Shown piece by piece: positions 49,835-58,211 of a stretch of DNA of 64,000 nucleotides. This DNA comes from Pseudoalteromonas rhizosphaerae (GTDB lineage: Bacteria; Pseudomonadota; Gammaproteobacteria; Enterobacterales; Alteromonadaceae). The DNA is taken from positions 62,001 to 126,000 of the forward strand of contig NZ_CABVLM010000002.1 in NCBI RefSeq assembly GCF_902498845.1. Direction: 5' to 3'. The translations under genes and the position numbers were made by a program. Under the pieces are notes generated by a model, which worked only from the letters and a program-made list of their open reading frames with translations, made no database searches and was not told the DNA's origin. Each line of letters starts with the position of its first letter. Within the stretch, counting starts at the first letter, position 1.

Positions 49835-50524
49835 TTATTTTCTGATCACCACGATGTTGTTGGCATAACCTGGAATTTTTTCGATGCTAGGTATTTTACC
49901 AAAAGTGGTGATCAGCAAATGTTCTAACTGCTTTAATTGTGATTCATGACCAGATAAAAAATTAATAAATAAATAGCCATTTTTAGTTAAAGCACAGCGC
50001 AGTTTTTCATAAAAGCGGTGTTTGTATAAAAATAACGGCGCATCTAATTGGCTAAATAGGTCAAGAATGATCCAATCGTATTGTGGGCCATGCTCTAATA
50101 CAGCTTCAGCATCAAAACAGCGTAAATTCGATGCATGCTCACCACCAAAAAAACGCTTATAGCAATGAATGATATTCGGATTTTTCTCTACAGAAAGTAG
50201 CTGACTATCAGGGTAGGTGTGTTGTAAGTAATTGCGGATAGCGCCGCCACCTAAGCCCAGTTCAAGTACGGCGTTTGGTGCCGGGAGTGGTTGCCATAAT
50301 TGCGCTAAATATTGTAAATGCGGAAACAGCAAATGGCTTGGGCTGCTTTTCTCGACCACTGACTGTAGTGTTTCGTTGATCAATAACCAACGTAACTGCT
50401 TATGTTGGCGTACCTGAATGCAATCGGCGCCATATTTGTGCCAATAGAGTAGTTGCCCGATACGGTGACAATCTTCGATAAAGCTGTGTTTTACTGCCCC
50501 GTTGTCTTCAAAAAAATGTTCCAT
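49835..50524 (-). CDS. Spermidine-synthase-like SAM-binding methyltransferase-fold protein
   Basis: 229 residues. Rossmann motif VLELGLGGGAIRNYL (about 88-102) and SVEKNPNII, then the acidic YDWIILDLFSQ. The fold is that of spermidine synthase and related SAM enzymes, but the N-terminal polyamine-site domain is short. It may bind SAM or decarboxylated SAM; polyamine synthesis is not established. Convergent with dtd. Confidence 0.75.
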   Translation of the reverse strand: MEHFFEDNGAVKHSFIEDCHRIGQLLYWHKYGADCIQVRQHKQLRWLLINETLQSVVEKSSPSHLLFPHLQYLAQLWQPLPAPNAVLELGLGGGAIRNYLQHTYPDSQLLSVEKNPNIIHCYKRFFGGEHASNLRCFDAEAVLEHGPQYDWIILDLFSQLDAPLFLYKHRFYEKLRCALTKNGYLFINFLSGHESQLKQLEHLLITTFGKIPSIEKIPGYANNIVVIRK

Positions 50525-50741
50525 AGTTACATCAGCATAGACGAGTCAATCTAAAGTGCCAATATGTCTATCAAGTTTTACAGGTAAAGCAGTTATTTTG
50601 CGTTGCTCACCAAAGTCGTATTCCAAGTTTTTACCAGATGGAGTATGGTAGTTTGCAAATAATAACTGACCGCATTTTTAGTTAGATAAACGCATCTTGA
50701 ATTAGCAAGCGTTTGCGGCCTTGGTAGCAACAGGAGTGATT

Positions 50742-51635
50742 ATGTTTCAGGTGACAACACCACAAAGTAGCGAAGATTGGCAAGCGTATTATCAATTACG
50801 TTGGCAAGTATTGCGCGCGCCTTGGAATGAACCGCGTGGTTCTGAGCAGGATGATTTAGAGCAAGATGCTGAGCATCGCTTTATTAAAAATAAAGAGGGG
50901 GCAGTGTTAGGTGTTGCACGACTGCATTTTAATAATCAACAACAAGCGCAAGTCCGTTATATGGCCGTTGCACAAGGTAACCGTAATCAACACATTGGTA
51001 GCCGTTTATTGCATGAGCTCGAGAAAATAGCCTGGACTCAAGACGCCGATGAGTTAGTTTTATTCGCTCGTGAACGAGCATTAGAATTTTACAAACGTCA
51101 TGGTTATGAATTAAAAGAAAAGGCTCACTTAGCTTACGATGATGTACAACACTGGAAAATGGTGAAACAAAAACCGTCTGAGCCAGGCTGGTTCCGCCAT
51201 CCCAATTGGACCCAAGTTCTGCAAAATACCTGGCGCGAATCTATTCCGATCAGCGATGCTATGGGCATTAAAGTTGAAAGTTACACTGATTGGCAATTTA
51301 CCACCAGTGCAGATTTAAATGCGAACTTAAACTTGCATAACACTATGTTTGCTGGCTCTATTTATAGTTTAGCGACGTTAACCGGCTGGGGCGCGACTTA
51401 TTTAGCACTCAAAGAAGCCGGGCTTGAAGGTAATATTGTGTTAGCTGATGCTAATATTAAATATTTAAAACCGCTTAATAACGACCCACGTGGCAGCGTT
51501 GATTTAAGCGGCTGTAAGGGTAAATTAGCCGAGTTAGAGTCAGAAGGTAAAGCGAGCTATGTAGTGCCAGTGGAAATCTACGATGGTGAGTTACTGGCTG
51601 CTGAGTTTGAAGGTACATTTAGAATTATTAAGTAG
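50742..51635 (+). CDS. GNAT N-acetyltransferase-thioesterase-fold (YiiD/MadA-like) fusion
   Basis: 297 residues from the ATG at 50742 (CAGGAGTG ribosome-binding site). The N-terminal GNAT domain (about 1-140) has RYMAVAQGNRNQHIGSRLLHELE. The C-terminal YiiD_C hotdog domain (about 150-297) has NLNLHNTMFAGSIYSLATLTGWG. The same fusion in E. coli (YiiD/FabY/MadA) is linked to starting fatty-acid synthesis through malonyl-ACP decarboxylation. A similar role is inferred from family; the GNAT function is unknown. Confidence 0.85.
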   Translation: MFQVTTPQSSEDWQAYYQLRWQVLRAPWNEPRGSEQDDLEQDAEHRFIKNKEGAVLGVARLHFNNQQQAQVRYMAVAQGNRNQHIGSRLLHELEKIAWTQDADELVLFARERALEFYKRHGYELKEKAHLAYDDVQHWKMVKQKPSEPGWFRHPNWTQVLQNTWRESIPISDAMGIKVESYTDWQFTTSADLNANLNLHNTMFAGSIYSLATLTGWGATYLALKEAGLEGNIVLADANIKYLKPLNNDPRGSVDLSGCKGKLAELESEGKASYVVPVEIYDGELLAAEFEGTFRIIK

Positions 51636-51660
51636 TTAGAATTCAGAGCAAACAAAAGAT

Positions 51661-51688
51661 AAGGCCAAGCAATTGCTTGGCCTTTTTT
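51661..51688. terminator. Bidirectional terminator between madA-like gene and pldA
   Basis: A perfect 10-bp stem with AATT loop (AAGGCCAAGC / GCTTGGCCTT), followed by T residues on the plus strand. Its end touches the pldA stop codon (51687-51689), so it serves the convergent pair. Confidence 0.9.
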
Positions 51689-52727
51689 ATAGTAAATCAG
51701 TTAATAATATACCCACGCCAATACGTTCTATGTCAGCGTTATAATCAATTAAACTTTCACCGTAGCCGTTGAAGTATTGGGCGTAACCGCGAACTCGGCC
51801 CCATAATGGGAATGACCAATCAAGCTGAATTGCACCGCGGTTATCTGAATTTAAATTATTGCGGGTCATAAAACTAAATTCATGATCATTAAGTCGATAT
51901 GCACCGCTAAATTCAAAGTAACCCATGTATTTGTAAATATCAGGGTTATCATCACCTCTTGGATCTAATGGCGTTTCCTTCTCGCTTTCTGAAATACGGT
52001 ACCAAGGTTTAAAGCTAAACACATAGCCATCGTTTTCCCACAAAAAGTTTGCATAAATACGGTTCCATGAGCGCGAATCAGGCTGACTATTACCGTTAGA
52101 TTGATGCGAAATACCAAGGACTACTGCCATTTCGTCGCCCCATGGAACGTGCTTTTTATCTAAATAATTAACCCAAAAAATTTCAGGCTCATAGTTGGTC
52201 TCACGAAATGGTGAGGAACTTTCTTTGTTATAAAGCTGCCAATATGACTGTAATGTAAAGGCAAAAAATATAGCCTGGTCTTCATCAGAAAAATCATCGA
52301 AAATAGGTACCTTAATTGAAAGCTGATATTTTGCTTCTAAGTTATCGAGTGGTTCATCTTGTTTTTCACCGGTTAGTTCGTCATACGCTTCAAACGAGCT
52401 ATTGTTTGGGTGGGATACATAAGAAACAGGTAAAATGTAGTTACGTTTGTGTGGGGTAATAACATTACGGTTTTCTTTACTTACTTCTTCGCGTGCTTGG
52501 CGCTTATCGAGTGCGGTAAGTTGTTTGCTTTCATCAAGTGATGAGCATTTTTCACGCAGTTGTGCTAGCGTCATCTCGCCAGCCCCGCCAATTGCCTCAT
52601 TTAAAATACATTGCTTTACTAGCTCGACATCATCATCTTGCTCGTTGGTTTTTGCTGTTGATTCTGATTGTGCGAATGCAGAGCTTGATAATAGTGCAGT
52701 AAATAGGATCCCATAGTGCCAAGTCAT
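51687..52727 (-). CDS. pldA: Outer-membrane phospholipase A (OMPLA)
   Basis: 346 residues with a signal peptide (about 1-19, ending SSSAFAQ). The C-terminal 12-strand beta-barrel contains the catalytic block GISHQSNGNS (His-Ser of the OMPLA triad; HQSNGR in E. coli). An acidic 80-residue insert (about 25-105) precedes the barrel and is longer than in E. coli PldA (289 residues). It hydrolyses phospholipids in the outer leaflet. Intergenic 52728-53012 otherwise holds the dap operon terminator. Confidence 0.93.
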   Translation of the reverse strand: MTWHYGILFTALLSSSAFAQSESTAKTNEQDDDVELVKQCILNEAIGGAGEMTLAQLREKCSSLDESKQLTALDKRQAREEVSKENRNVITPHKRNYILPVSYVSHPNNSSFEAYDELTGEKQDEPLDNLEAKYQLSIKVPIFDDFSDEDQAIFFAFTLQSYWQLYNKESSSPFRETNYEPEIFWVNYLDKKHVPWGDEMAVVLGISHQSNGNSQPDSRSWNRIYANFLWENDGYVFSFKPWYRISESEKETPLDPRGDDNPDIYKYMGYFEFSGAYRLNDHEFSFMTRNNLNSDNRGAIQLDWSFPLWGRVRGYAQYFNGYGESLIDYNADIERIGVGILLTDLL

Positions 52728-52916
52728 TATTATTCCTTTGATAAAATCAAATAGAGAGTAGCTATTGTGTTTTTCGTAAATGAGAATAGGCTAATTTCAG
52801 TATCATAAAACGACTAAGATACCTATCCCATACATTTATCCAGCATTTACTTTAACTGAATATCAGTGAATTGTTACTGAACTTAGTTGATTGTGGCGCT
52901 TTTTGCCCATAAATAC

Positions 52917-52941
52917 AAAGAAAAAGCGGCCGAAGCCGCTT
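52917..52941 (-). terminator. Terminator of the lysine-riboswitch operon
   Basis: On the minus strand a perfect 7-bp stem AAGCGGC/GCCGCTT with TTCG tetraloop is followed by TTTCTTTG. It lies 72 bp beyond the M14-type gene stop. Confidence 0.85.
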
Positions 52942-53012
52942 GTTCAATGCACTTTTTCCAATTGGATCGTCGTGCTCTCACGCAATGAGAAGGGTTGAGC
53001 TTGATATAAAAA

Positions 53013-54134
53013 TTAAAGCTCAAATACGTTAGTAAAGAATTTATATAGTTCGGTGCCTTGGTTTACGCTTGCTGAAGCAAAATGCAAAATCGCGATGGCG
53101 TCACAATCAAGGGTTAGGGTTTGTAATGGTTGCTCTGCTAGGTAGCGCTCCATTCGCAATACTCTAGCAATCGGCTCGCCAGCTTTGATATGGCCGCCAA
53201 GTGGCGCTATATACTCAACCATGCCGCCCATAGGTGCATAGTAAGCAAGGTAATCATTTAAATCACAGCCGTAGCGCTTCATTACTTTTGGCTGATAGGG
53301 GGCATCAACGAATACCTGCTTATGATTTAGGTAACTTAAAATACTATTAGCATCATCAAGGGCCGCAGTTAAATCTATCTTTTCTTGGCTGCCGAGTTCG
53401 ACCGTAAAAGCTTCAACTTGAACATTAAATTCACGCCCTTGTTGAGCTAATGCCTCGGTTAATTGCCACCATGGGCAAAAACTTGCTTCATCCATTGCTC
53501 CTGCAAAATCATTAGGGATGATTAATACATGAGGAATATTAAAGTAGTTGGCACTGGCCTTGGCATAATCTGGGCAATATAAATGCTGACTCGAAATGGG
53601 GCCTGTGTGTAAGTCGAGCACGATATCAGCTTGGTGTGCCAACTTTTGCAAGTTAAGTGCAATGCGTTTGCCTGTAGTTAGGCGATAAGCTGGACCGCTT
53701 AGTTGTTGCTCTACTTCATCAATCAGTGCGGCTTTAAACTCACTTTTTAAGGTTTGCTCATCGGCATCACTATATTGCTCAGCAAATTGGCTCGCGAGCT
53801 TACTATTGCAGTGATACATGCGGTTCCAGTTGGTGCCGGTGATTGGATCAAAACGACCAAGGGTGAATTCGCCCGATTTTTGATTGCAACCAATTGGGTT
53901 CGCGTAAGGCACCAGGGTGATATCGCCTTTGAGTTCAAGATGCTTAAGCTGCTCAAGTAATTGGTAAATAACCGCATTGCCTTGTACTTCTGCACCGTGC
54001 ATATTAGCTTGCACATACACACTTGGCCCAGTGCCATCGCCTTTTAAACGATAGACAGGAATTGTGAGCGGTAGGCCGTTGGCAACTTCACCAACTACTA
54101 TGTTTTCTTGGCTTATAGCTTTAGTCGTACTCAT
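53013..54134 (-). CDS. AstE/aspartoacylase-family (M14-like) zinc deacylase
   Basis: 373 residues, family COG3608 (succinylglutamate desuccinylase/aspartoacylase). Zinc ligands H46, E49 (QANMHGAEVQG) and H176 (VLDLHTGP); the probable catalytic E246 lies in FTVELGSQ. The C-terminal beta-rich part (about 300-373) has GGMVEYIAPLGGHIKAGEPI, as in the family. It hydrolyses an N-acyl amino acid. As fourth gene after dapA, dapD and a LysA homologue, a succinyl- or acyl-lysine/DAP substrate is a reasonable guess. Five bases after the preceding gene, so clearly one operon. Confidence 0.85.
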   Translation of the reverse strand: MSTTKAISQENIVVGEVANGLPLTIPVYRLKGDGTGPSVYVQANMHGAEVQGNAVIYQLLEQLKHLELKGDITLVPYANPIGCNQKSGEFTLGRFDPITGTNWNRMYHCNSKLASQFAEQYSDADEQTLKSEFKAALIDEVEQQLSGPAYRLTTGKRIALNLQKLAHQADIVLDLHTGPISSQHLYCPDYAKASANYFNIPHVLIIPNDFAGAMDEASFCPWWQLTEALAQQGREFNVQVEAFTVELGSQEKIDLTAALDDANSILSYLNHKQVFVDAPYQPKVMKRYGCDLNDYLAYYAPMGGMVEYIAPLGGHIKAGEPIARVLRMERYLAEQPLQTLTLDCDAIAILHFASASVNQGTELYKFFTNVFEL

Positions 54135-54139
54135 CTCAA

Positions 54140-55345
54140 TTACCTTAAGTAGTAGTTGGCATCTTCAGCTGTGCGAATACAGTTAAGCTCGCCATTTTGT
54201 AATGTGTATTCAGCGGCTAGCTCATGACATAAAAAATACGGCATACTTTCGGTAAAGCCGTACGCGCCACATTGGCTAAACACCAGCCAGTCTTGCTCAT
54301 TTAAATCACTAGGTAATTGGTGTTCACCTAAGCAATCAAGTGCTGTACATAATGGCCCATATAAGCTCATAGTTTGGTATGCAGCAGTTGAGTCTCGTAA
54401 TAATCGTGCTGGGAAATCTTGGCTGGTGACTGCAGGGCGCAATAAATGATTAATACCGCCGCTTAAGATCACTTGTTGTTGGGCATAGTTAAGTTTTCGC
54501 TCAACGACAGGCGTTGCGTAATGACCGCATTCGCCCACAGCATAACGGCCAAGCTCCATCCAGAGTTCTTGTACGCCTGCGGCATGTTTAATGTTAGCTA
54601 ATGCATCAATGAGCGCATCCCAACTTAAGGTTGGTGCATCAAGAGTGTAAGGAATACCTAAACCACCGCCTAAGTCGAGTACTTTTAAGTGAATACCTAA
54701 GTCGTTGGCAAGCTTTGTTAGCGGTGCAATCATTTGTGACCAAAGTTCAGCGAGCTTGTCGCTGCTGAGCATGTTGCCCCATTGAAAAATATGCAGGCCA
54801 TCAAAGCTAAGCGCTGGGTAGTCGCTAGTATTTAGCGCTTGCCATTCATCGCAACCTAAACCAAATGGAGTAAGGCTATCGCCACCAAGTGGGTTTTTTT
54901 CCCCTTCAGGCCAGCGTAATTGCACTCGCAGTAATATCTGTAACTGACAGTTTTGTAAGCTTGCTTGCTCGTTAAGCCAGCGTACTTGATTAAGGCTTTC
55001 GGCAACAAAGGTACGTACGCCGCGCGCAATAAAGTGTTTAATTTGTTTTGGGCTTTTGGCAGGCCCTGTATTGAGCACGCGCTCGCTGTTAATACCTTGA
55101 GCAAGTACTTGCTCAAGTTCGCCCTTACTTGCCACATCAAAGTTAAAACCCGCGTTATCTAAGCTTTGAATGACTTTAGATAATGGGTTAGCTTTTACGG
55201 CATACCACAGTTTTACCTCAGTTTGCGTCACTAACCGCGTTAAGTGTGCGTTTAATGTATCAAGGTCGTAAATAAAAAAGGGTGTATCAAGCGCAGTTGA
55301 TAGCTCATCAATGGCGGTTTTAACTGGCGTGCTCAAAAAGCTCAT
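54140..55345 (-). CDS. LysA-like PLP-dependent (fold III) decarboxylase
   Basis: 401 residues. PLP Lys at K51 (YAVKANPLS), glycine-rich GGGLGIPY, ELGRYAVGECG and active-site CGAYGFTESM mark the alanine-racemase-fold decarboxylases. The specificity segment reads GPLC-TALD (330-337), keeping the Cys (C333) but replacing the DAP-decarboxylase ESGD motif. It could still be a diaminopimelate decarboxylase, or act on an acylated diamine or another amino acid. It overlaps dapD by one base. Confidence 0.8.
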   Translation of the reverse strand: MSFLSTPVKTAIDELSTALDTPFFIYDLDTLNAHLTRLVTQTEVKLWYAVKANPLSKVIQSLDNAGFNFDVASKGELEQVLAQGINSERVLNTGPAKSPKQIKHFIARGVRTFVAESLNQVRWLNEQASLQNCQLQILLRVQLRWPEGEKNPLGGDSLTPFGLGCDEWQALNTSDYPALSFDGLHIFQWGNMLSSDKLAELWSQMIAPLTKLANDLGIHLKVLDLGGGLGIPYTLDAPTLSWDALIDALANIKHAAGVQELWMELGRYAVGECGHYATPVVERKLNYAQQQVILSGGINHLLRPAVTSQDFPARLLRDSTAAYQTMSLYGPLCTALDCLGEHQLPSDLNEQDWLVFSQCGAYGFTESMPYFLCHELAAEYTLQNGELNCIRTAEDANYYLR

Positions 55346-56085
55346 TAACGTAAAACCTCTTCAAGCAGCAATGATGCATCACTTTGTTCATCACGGTATT
55401 TTACAATTAATGCACACGACATACTTAATCCTTGCTCGCGGGCCCAAGTATTAGAAGCTGGGCGAGAACCTGGAATAACAATCGCGTATTCAGGAATAGG
55501 CTCGCCTTTAGCCAGCTGGCGCTCATTTACACAGTCATAAACAGGAATAGTTGCTGATAAGCGTACACCTGGTGCGAGCACCGCGCCTTTTTTCACTACT
55601 ACGCCTTCAACAATCACGCAACCTGCACCGATGAATGCATCGTCTTCTATCACCACCGGGTTTGCACCAATAGGTTCAAGTACACCGCCTAGTTGTACAG
55701 CAGCGCTTAAATGTACATTTTTACCTACTTGCGCACACGACCCCACTAACGCGTGGCTATCAACCATAGTGCCTTCGTCGATAAAGGCACCAATGTTTAC
55801 ATATGCTGGTGGCATAATAATCGTGCCCTTAGCAACGTGTGCGCCACGGCGAACGCTTGAGCCACCAGGCACCATACGCACTCCAGCATCGGCTGCAAAA
55901 CCTTGTGGTGCTAAATTGTGTTTATCAACAAAGCCACCTGGAAATTCGGTATTAGTGCCATTTTTAAACGCTTCTAAAATACCTTGTTTTACCAGAACGT
56001 TAGCATGCCATTGGCCGTTGTCGTCTTGTGTTGCTGCGCGCACTGCGCCCGATTCTAAATTATTTAGTAGTTCTAACCAGCTCAT
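55345..56085 (-). CDS. dapD: Tetrahydrodipicolinate N-succinyltransferase (DapD), short form
   Basis: 246 residues with the left-handed beta-helix of DapD: VRMVPGGSSVRRGAHVAKG, MPPAYVNIGAFIDEGTMVDSHALVGSCAQ and GANPVVIEDDAFIGAGC. E. coli DapD has 274 residues; here the N-terminal helical domain is shorter by about 25. It adds a succinyl group to tetrahydrodipicolinate, the blocking step of the succinylase lysine route. It is 15 bp after dapA, with one-base overlap to the decarboxylase gene. Confidence 0.93.
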   Translation of the reverse strand: MSWLELLNNLESGAVRAATQDDNGQWHANVLVKQGILEAFKNGTNTEFPGGFVDKHNLAPQGFAADAGVRMVPGGSSVRRGAHVAKGTIIMPPAYVNIGAFIDEGTMVDSHALVGSCAQVGKNVHLSAAVQLGGVLEPIGANPVVIEDDAFIGAGCVIVEGVVVKKGAVLAPGVRLSATIPVYDCVNERQLAKGEPIPEYAIVIPGSRPASNTWAREQGLSMSCALIVKYRDEQSDASLLLEEVLR

Positions 56086-56100
56086 TATAAAAACCTGTAT

Positions 56101-56985
56101 TTAATGCCAAGATAAAATGGTGTTGTTTGCGTTGTTAATACAATCAGTTTGCGTTAACTCAAGATGCGTCAAAGGTGGACGTAAGTACGGGCTGTTAATT
56201 CGCCCTTGTAAATGCATCAATACTTTGACGGGGATAGGGTTTGCGACAGCAAACAAGCTTTGAATGGCTTGTGACCAGTCGGCAAATAAATTGGGGTGTT
56301 GACCGCTGAGACTTCGTTTTACAAACTCATGGGTTTGCACAGGCCATGCATTAGCAGCCACAGAGACTAAACCTTTTGCGCCAGCCTGGGCAAAGTAAGG
56401 CATCAGTGCATCGTCACCGCTAAAAATAGCTAAATTAGGTGCGACTTTTCTAAAACCTTCAAATTTAGCAATGTCGCCACTGGCTTCTTTGAGTGCCCAC
56501 AAGTTTTTATGGTCTTTCAAGTTGCTAATTACGGCCGATGGAATATCAACAGCACTGCGCCCTGGTACGTTATAAAGCATGCAAGGATGTTTACTGGTAT
56601 TAAGTAAGCTTTCAAACCAATGTGTTTGGCCTACCACGCCGGGCTTAGCGTATAGGGGAGTGCCCAGTAAATAGCTATGAATGGGTAACTGATTACAGTA
56701 TTCAACCCAGGCAATTTGTTGCTTTAGATTTATACCGCCTACTGCAACCATCAGCGGTACTGTTGGCATTAATTGGCACACGTGTTCAACAATCGCTTGT
56801 TGCTCTTTGAGTGTTAGTGCGAGGCCTTCGCCGGTGCTACCAAGTAATAAAATACCATTGTTAGCCACTTGCTGCTGTGCAACTAACTGATCAAGAGTGG
56901 CATAGTCGACTTCACCAGCGTCAGTAAATGGCGTGACGAGTGCCGTCCACAAAGGGTAGTCATTTAAATTGAAGTTATTGATCAT
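56101..56985 (-). CDS. dapA: 4-hydroxy-tetrahydrodipicolinate synthase-type aldolase (DapA-like)
   Basis: 294 residues, a TIM-barrel lyase. LLLGSTGEGLALT includes the pyruvate-binding loop (GSTGEG rather than the usual GTTGES), YNVPGRSAVDIP gives the catalytic Tyr and the carboxylate-binding Arg, and ALKEASG the Schiff-base Lys. The Ser-for-Thr change is seen in related N-acetylneuraminate lyases, but context points to DapA. First gene under the lysine riboswitch; a GTGAGAG ribosome-binding site precedes the ATG. Confidence 0.88.
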   Translation of the reverse strand: MINNFNLNDYPLWTALVTPFTDAGEVDYATLDQLVAQQQVANNGILLLGSTGEGLALTLKEQQAIVEHVCQLMPTVPLMVAVGGINLKQQIAWVEYCNQLPIHSYLLGTPLYAKPGVVGQTHWFESLLNTSKHPCMLYNVPGRSAVDIPSAVISNLKDHKNLWALKEASGDIAKFEGFRKVAPNLAIFSGDDALMPYFAQAGAKGLVSVAANAWPVQTHEFVKRSLSGQHPNLFADWSQAIQSLFAVANPIPVKVLMHLQGRINSPYLRPPLTHLELTQTDCINNANNTILSWH

Positions 56986-57121
56986 CTCTCACGAACTTAT
57001 AAGTGATTCGAGGAGTTAATAAGCTTTTATGATTGGAGCCACATTAACGTCGTTCGAACTAATAATTCGAAGAGCGAATGGGCTTAATATAATAGGGCGC
57101 TATGGCCTTATTACGCTAAGA

Positions 57122-57307
57122 CCAGAAGCTCTCCACCAAATATTTTAACAGCCAAGCTGTTATTGGTGACAGTCGCTGGGATTCAACCCAGTCGCCCGAA
57201 GTAAAACTTCACAAAAAGTGTTACTTCTCGGCGTTAATTCCCCTCACGTATGATCACTGGAGTGTGTGCTCCTCACATACGTTACCTGAATAACGCACCT
57301 CTTCTAG
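57122..57307 (-). promoter_or_regulatory. Lysine riboswitch (L-box) aptamer
   Basis: On the minus strand the region has the L-box hallmarks: CTAGAAGAGGTGCG at the 5' end (57294-57307), TGAGGGGAATTAACGCCGA, GACTGGGTTGAATCCCAGCGACTGTCA and the closing GAGCTTCTGG (57122-57131), which pairs with the first element to form P1. It lies 137 nt before dapA, so lysine should repress the operon. Downstream, TAATAaGG/CCcTATTA and TTCGAA/TTCGAA hairpins may be the expression platform, with the latter able to pair near the GTGAGAG ribosome-binding site. Confidence 0.92.
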
Positions 57308-57312
57308 CCCAT

Positions 57313-57343
57313 GGTGTAAGTTTTATCGTTTAAAACTCACACC
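57313..57343 (-). other. Strong hairpin at the 5' end of the dapA transcript
   Basis: A 13-position stem with one mismatch (on the plus strand GGTGTAAGTTTTA / TAAAACTCACACC) lies between the predicted start site (about 57358) and the aptamer. It has no T-run after it, so it is not a terminator; it may stabilise the RNA or be an independent folding element. Confidence 0.7.
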
Positions 57344-57365
57344 TTTAATAGGGGTAATGCGAAAG

Positions 57366-57395
57366 ATTAAAGCATTTTAGCCGTCTAGGTGTCAA
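57366..57395 (-). promoter_or_regulatory. Sigma-70 promoter of the lysine-riboswitch operon
   Basis: On the minus strand a perfect TTGACA (57390-57395) and TTTAAT (57366-57371) are 18 bp apart, predicting a start at about 57358 and a 5' leader of about 370 nt holding the riboswitch. The gap 57396-57501 toward the divergent glycosylase gene shows nothing else. Confidence 0.75.
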
Positions 57396-57501
57396 GGCTG
57401 GATATTTTTAAGTTTATTTTTAGCTGCAATGTGCTCCTGACATTTTTTTACAACGTAAATAGCGTTACAGTAAGCGTAATAACAAGCAGTGGTAGTGAGT
57501 A

Positions 57502-58203
57502 ATGGAAAAATTTCAAGATATATATCAACGAGCGGCACAGCGAAAAGGTAGCGAAGTAATGTTACAGCAATTACTTGTTGCCCCTCAAAATGCAAAGCAA
57601 TTAACTGCTTTACCTGATGATGCATGGCTTGAAGAGTTTACCCGCAAAATTTTTCAAAGTGGTTTTTATTGGTCAGTGATCAACAATAAATGGCCAGGTT
57701 TTCGGGAAGTATTTTGGGATTTTAGTGTGGCTAAATTATTAATGATGCCGCCAGATATGCTTGAGCAAAAAGCCACCGATGAGCGAATCGTTCGTAACTT
57801 TAAAAAAGTGCAAACGATCCCAGAAAATGCGTATATGATCCATGAAGTGGCAAGTGAACATGGCAGTTTTAGTCAGTTTATTGCAGATTGGCCGAGCGAC
57901 GATATTATTGGTTTGTGGGGGTATTTAAAAAAGCATGGGGCGCGTTTAGGTGGTAACACCGGCCCTTATGCATTGCGAACCTTAGGGAAAGATACTTTTT
58001 TATTATCGCGTGATGTAGAAAGTTATCTCCGTGCTCATAAAATAATTGATGGCGGTTTACAAACTAAAAAGTCACTTGCCAGCGCTCAACATTTTTTTAA
58101 TGAATTGCAGCAACAAAGCGGATTAAGCCTACAAGAGCTCAGTCTGTTAGTTGCATACAGCGTGGGCGATAATCGCGTTGGTATACAAACAACCCAAGCT
58201 TAA
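57502..58203 (+). CDS. DNA-3-methyladenine glycosylase I-like (HhH-GPD) protein
   Basis: 233 residues of the HhH-GPD superfamily, related to the 3-methyladenine glycosylase I branch: KIFQSGFYWSVINNKWPGFREVFWDF at the front, a helix-hairpin-helix-like LKKHGARLGGNTGPYALRTLG (about 147-167) and a late LSRDVESYLRAH. The zinc-binding Cys/His of E. coli Tag are not obvious, so it is a distant member. It likely removes alkylated purines, but that is inference. It lies 8 bp before selO, an operon pair. Confidence 0.7.
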   Translation: MEKFQDIYQRAAQRKGSEVMLQQLLVAPQNAKQLTALPDDAWLEEFTRKIFQSGFYWSVINNKWPGFREVFWDFSVAKLLMMPPDMLEQKATDERIVRNFKKVQTIPENAYMIHEVASEHGSFSQFIADWPSDDIIGLWGYLKKHGARLGGNTGPYALRTLGKDTFLLSRDVESYLRAHKIIDGGLQTKKSLASAQHFFNELQQQSGLSLQELSLLVAYSVGDNRVGIQTTQA

Positions 58204-58211
58204 GGAATACT

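Noticed and set aside
57122..57307. T-loop-like GACTGGGTTGAATCCC suggesting a tRNA
   Set aside because: No acceptor stem or anticodon arm fits. The bases belong to the conserved core of the lysine riboswitch on the minus strand.
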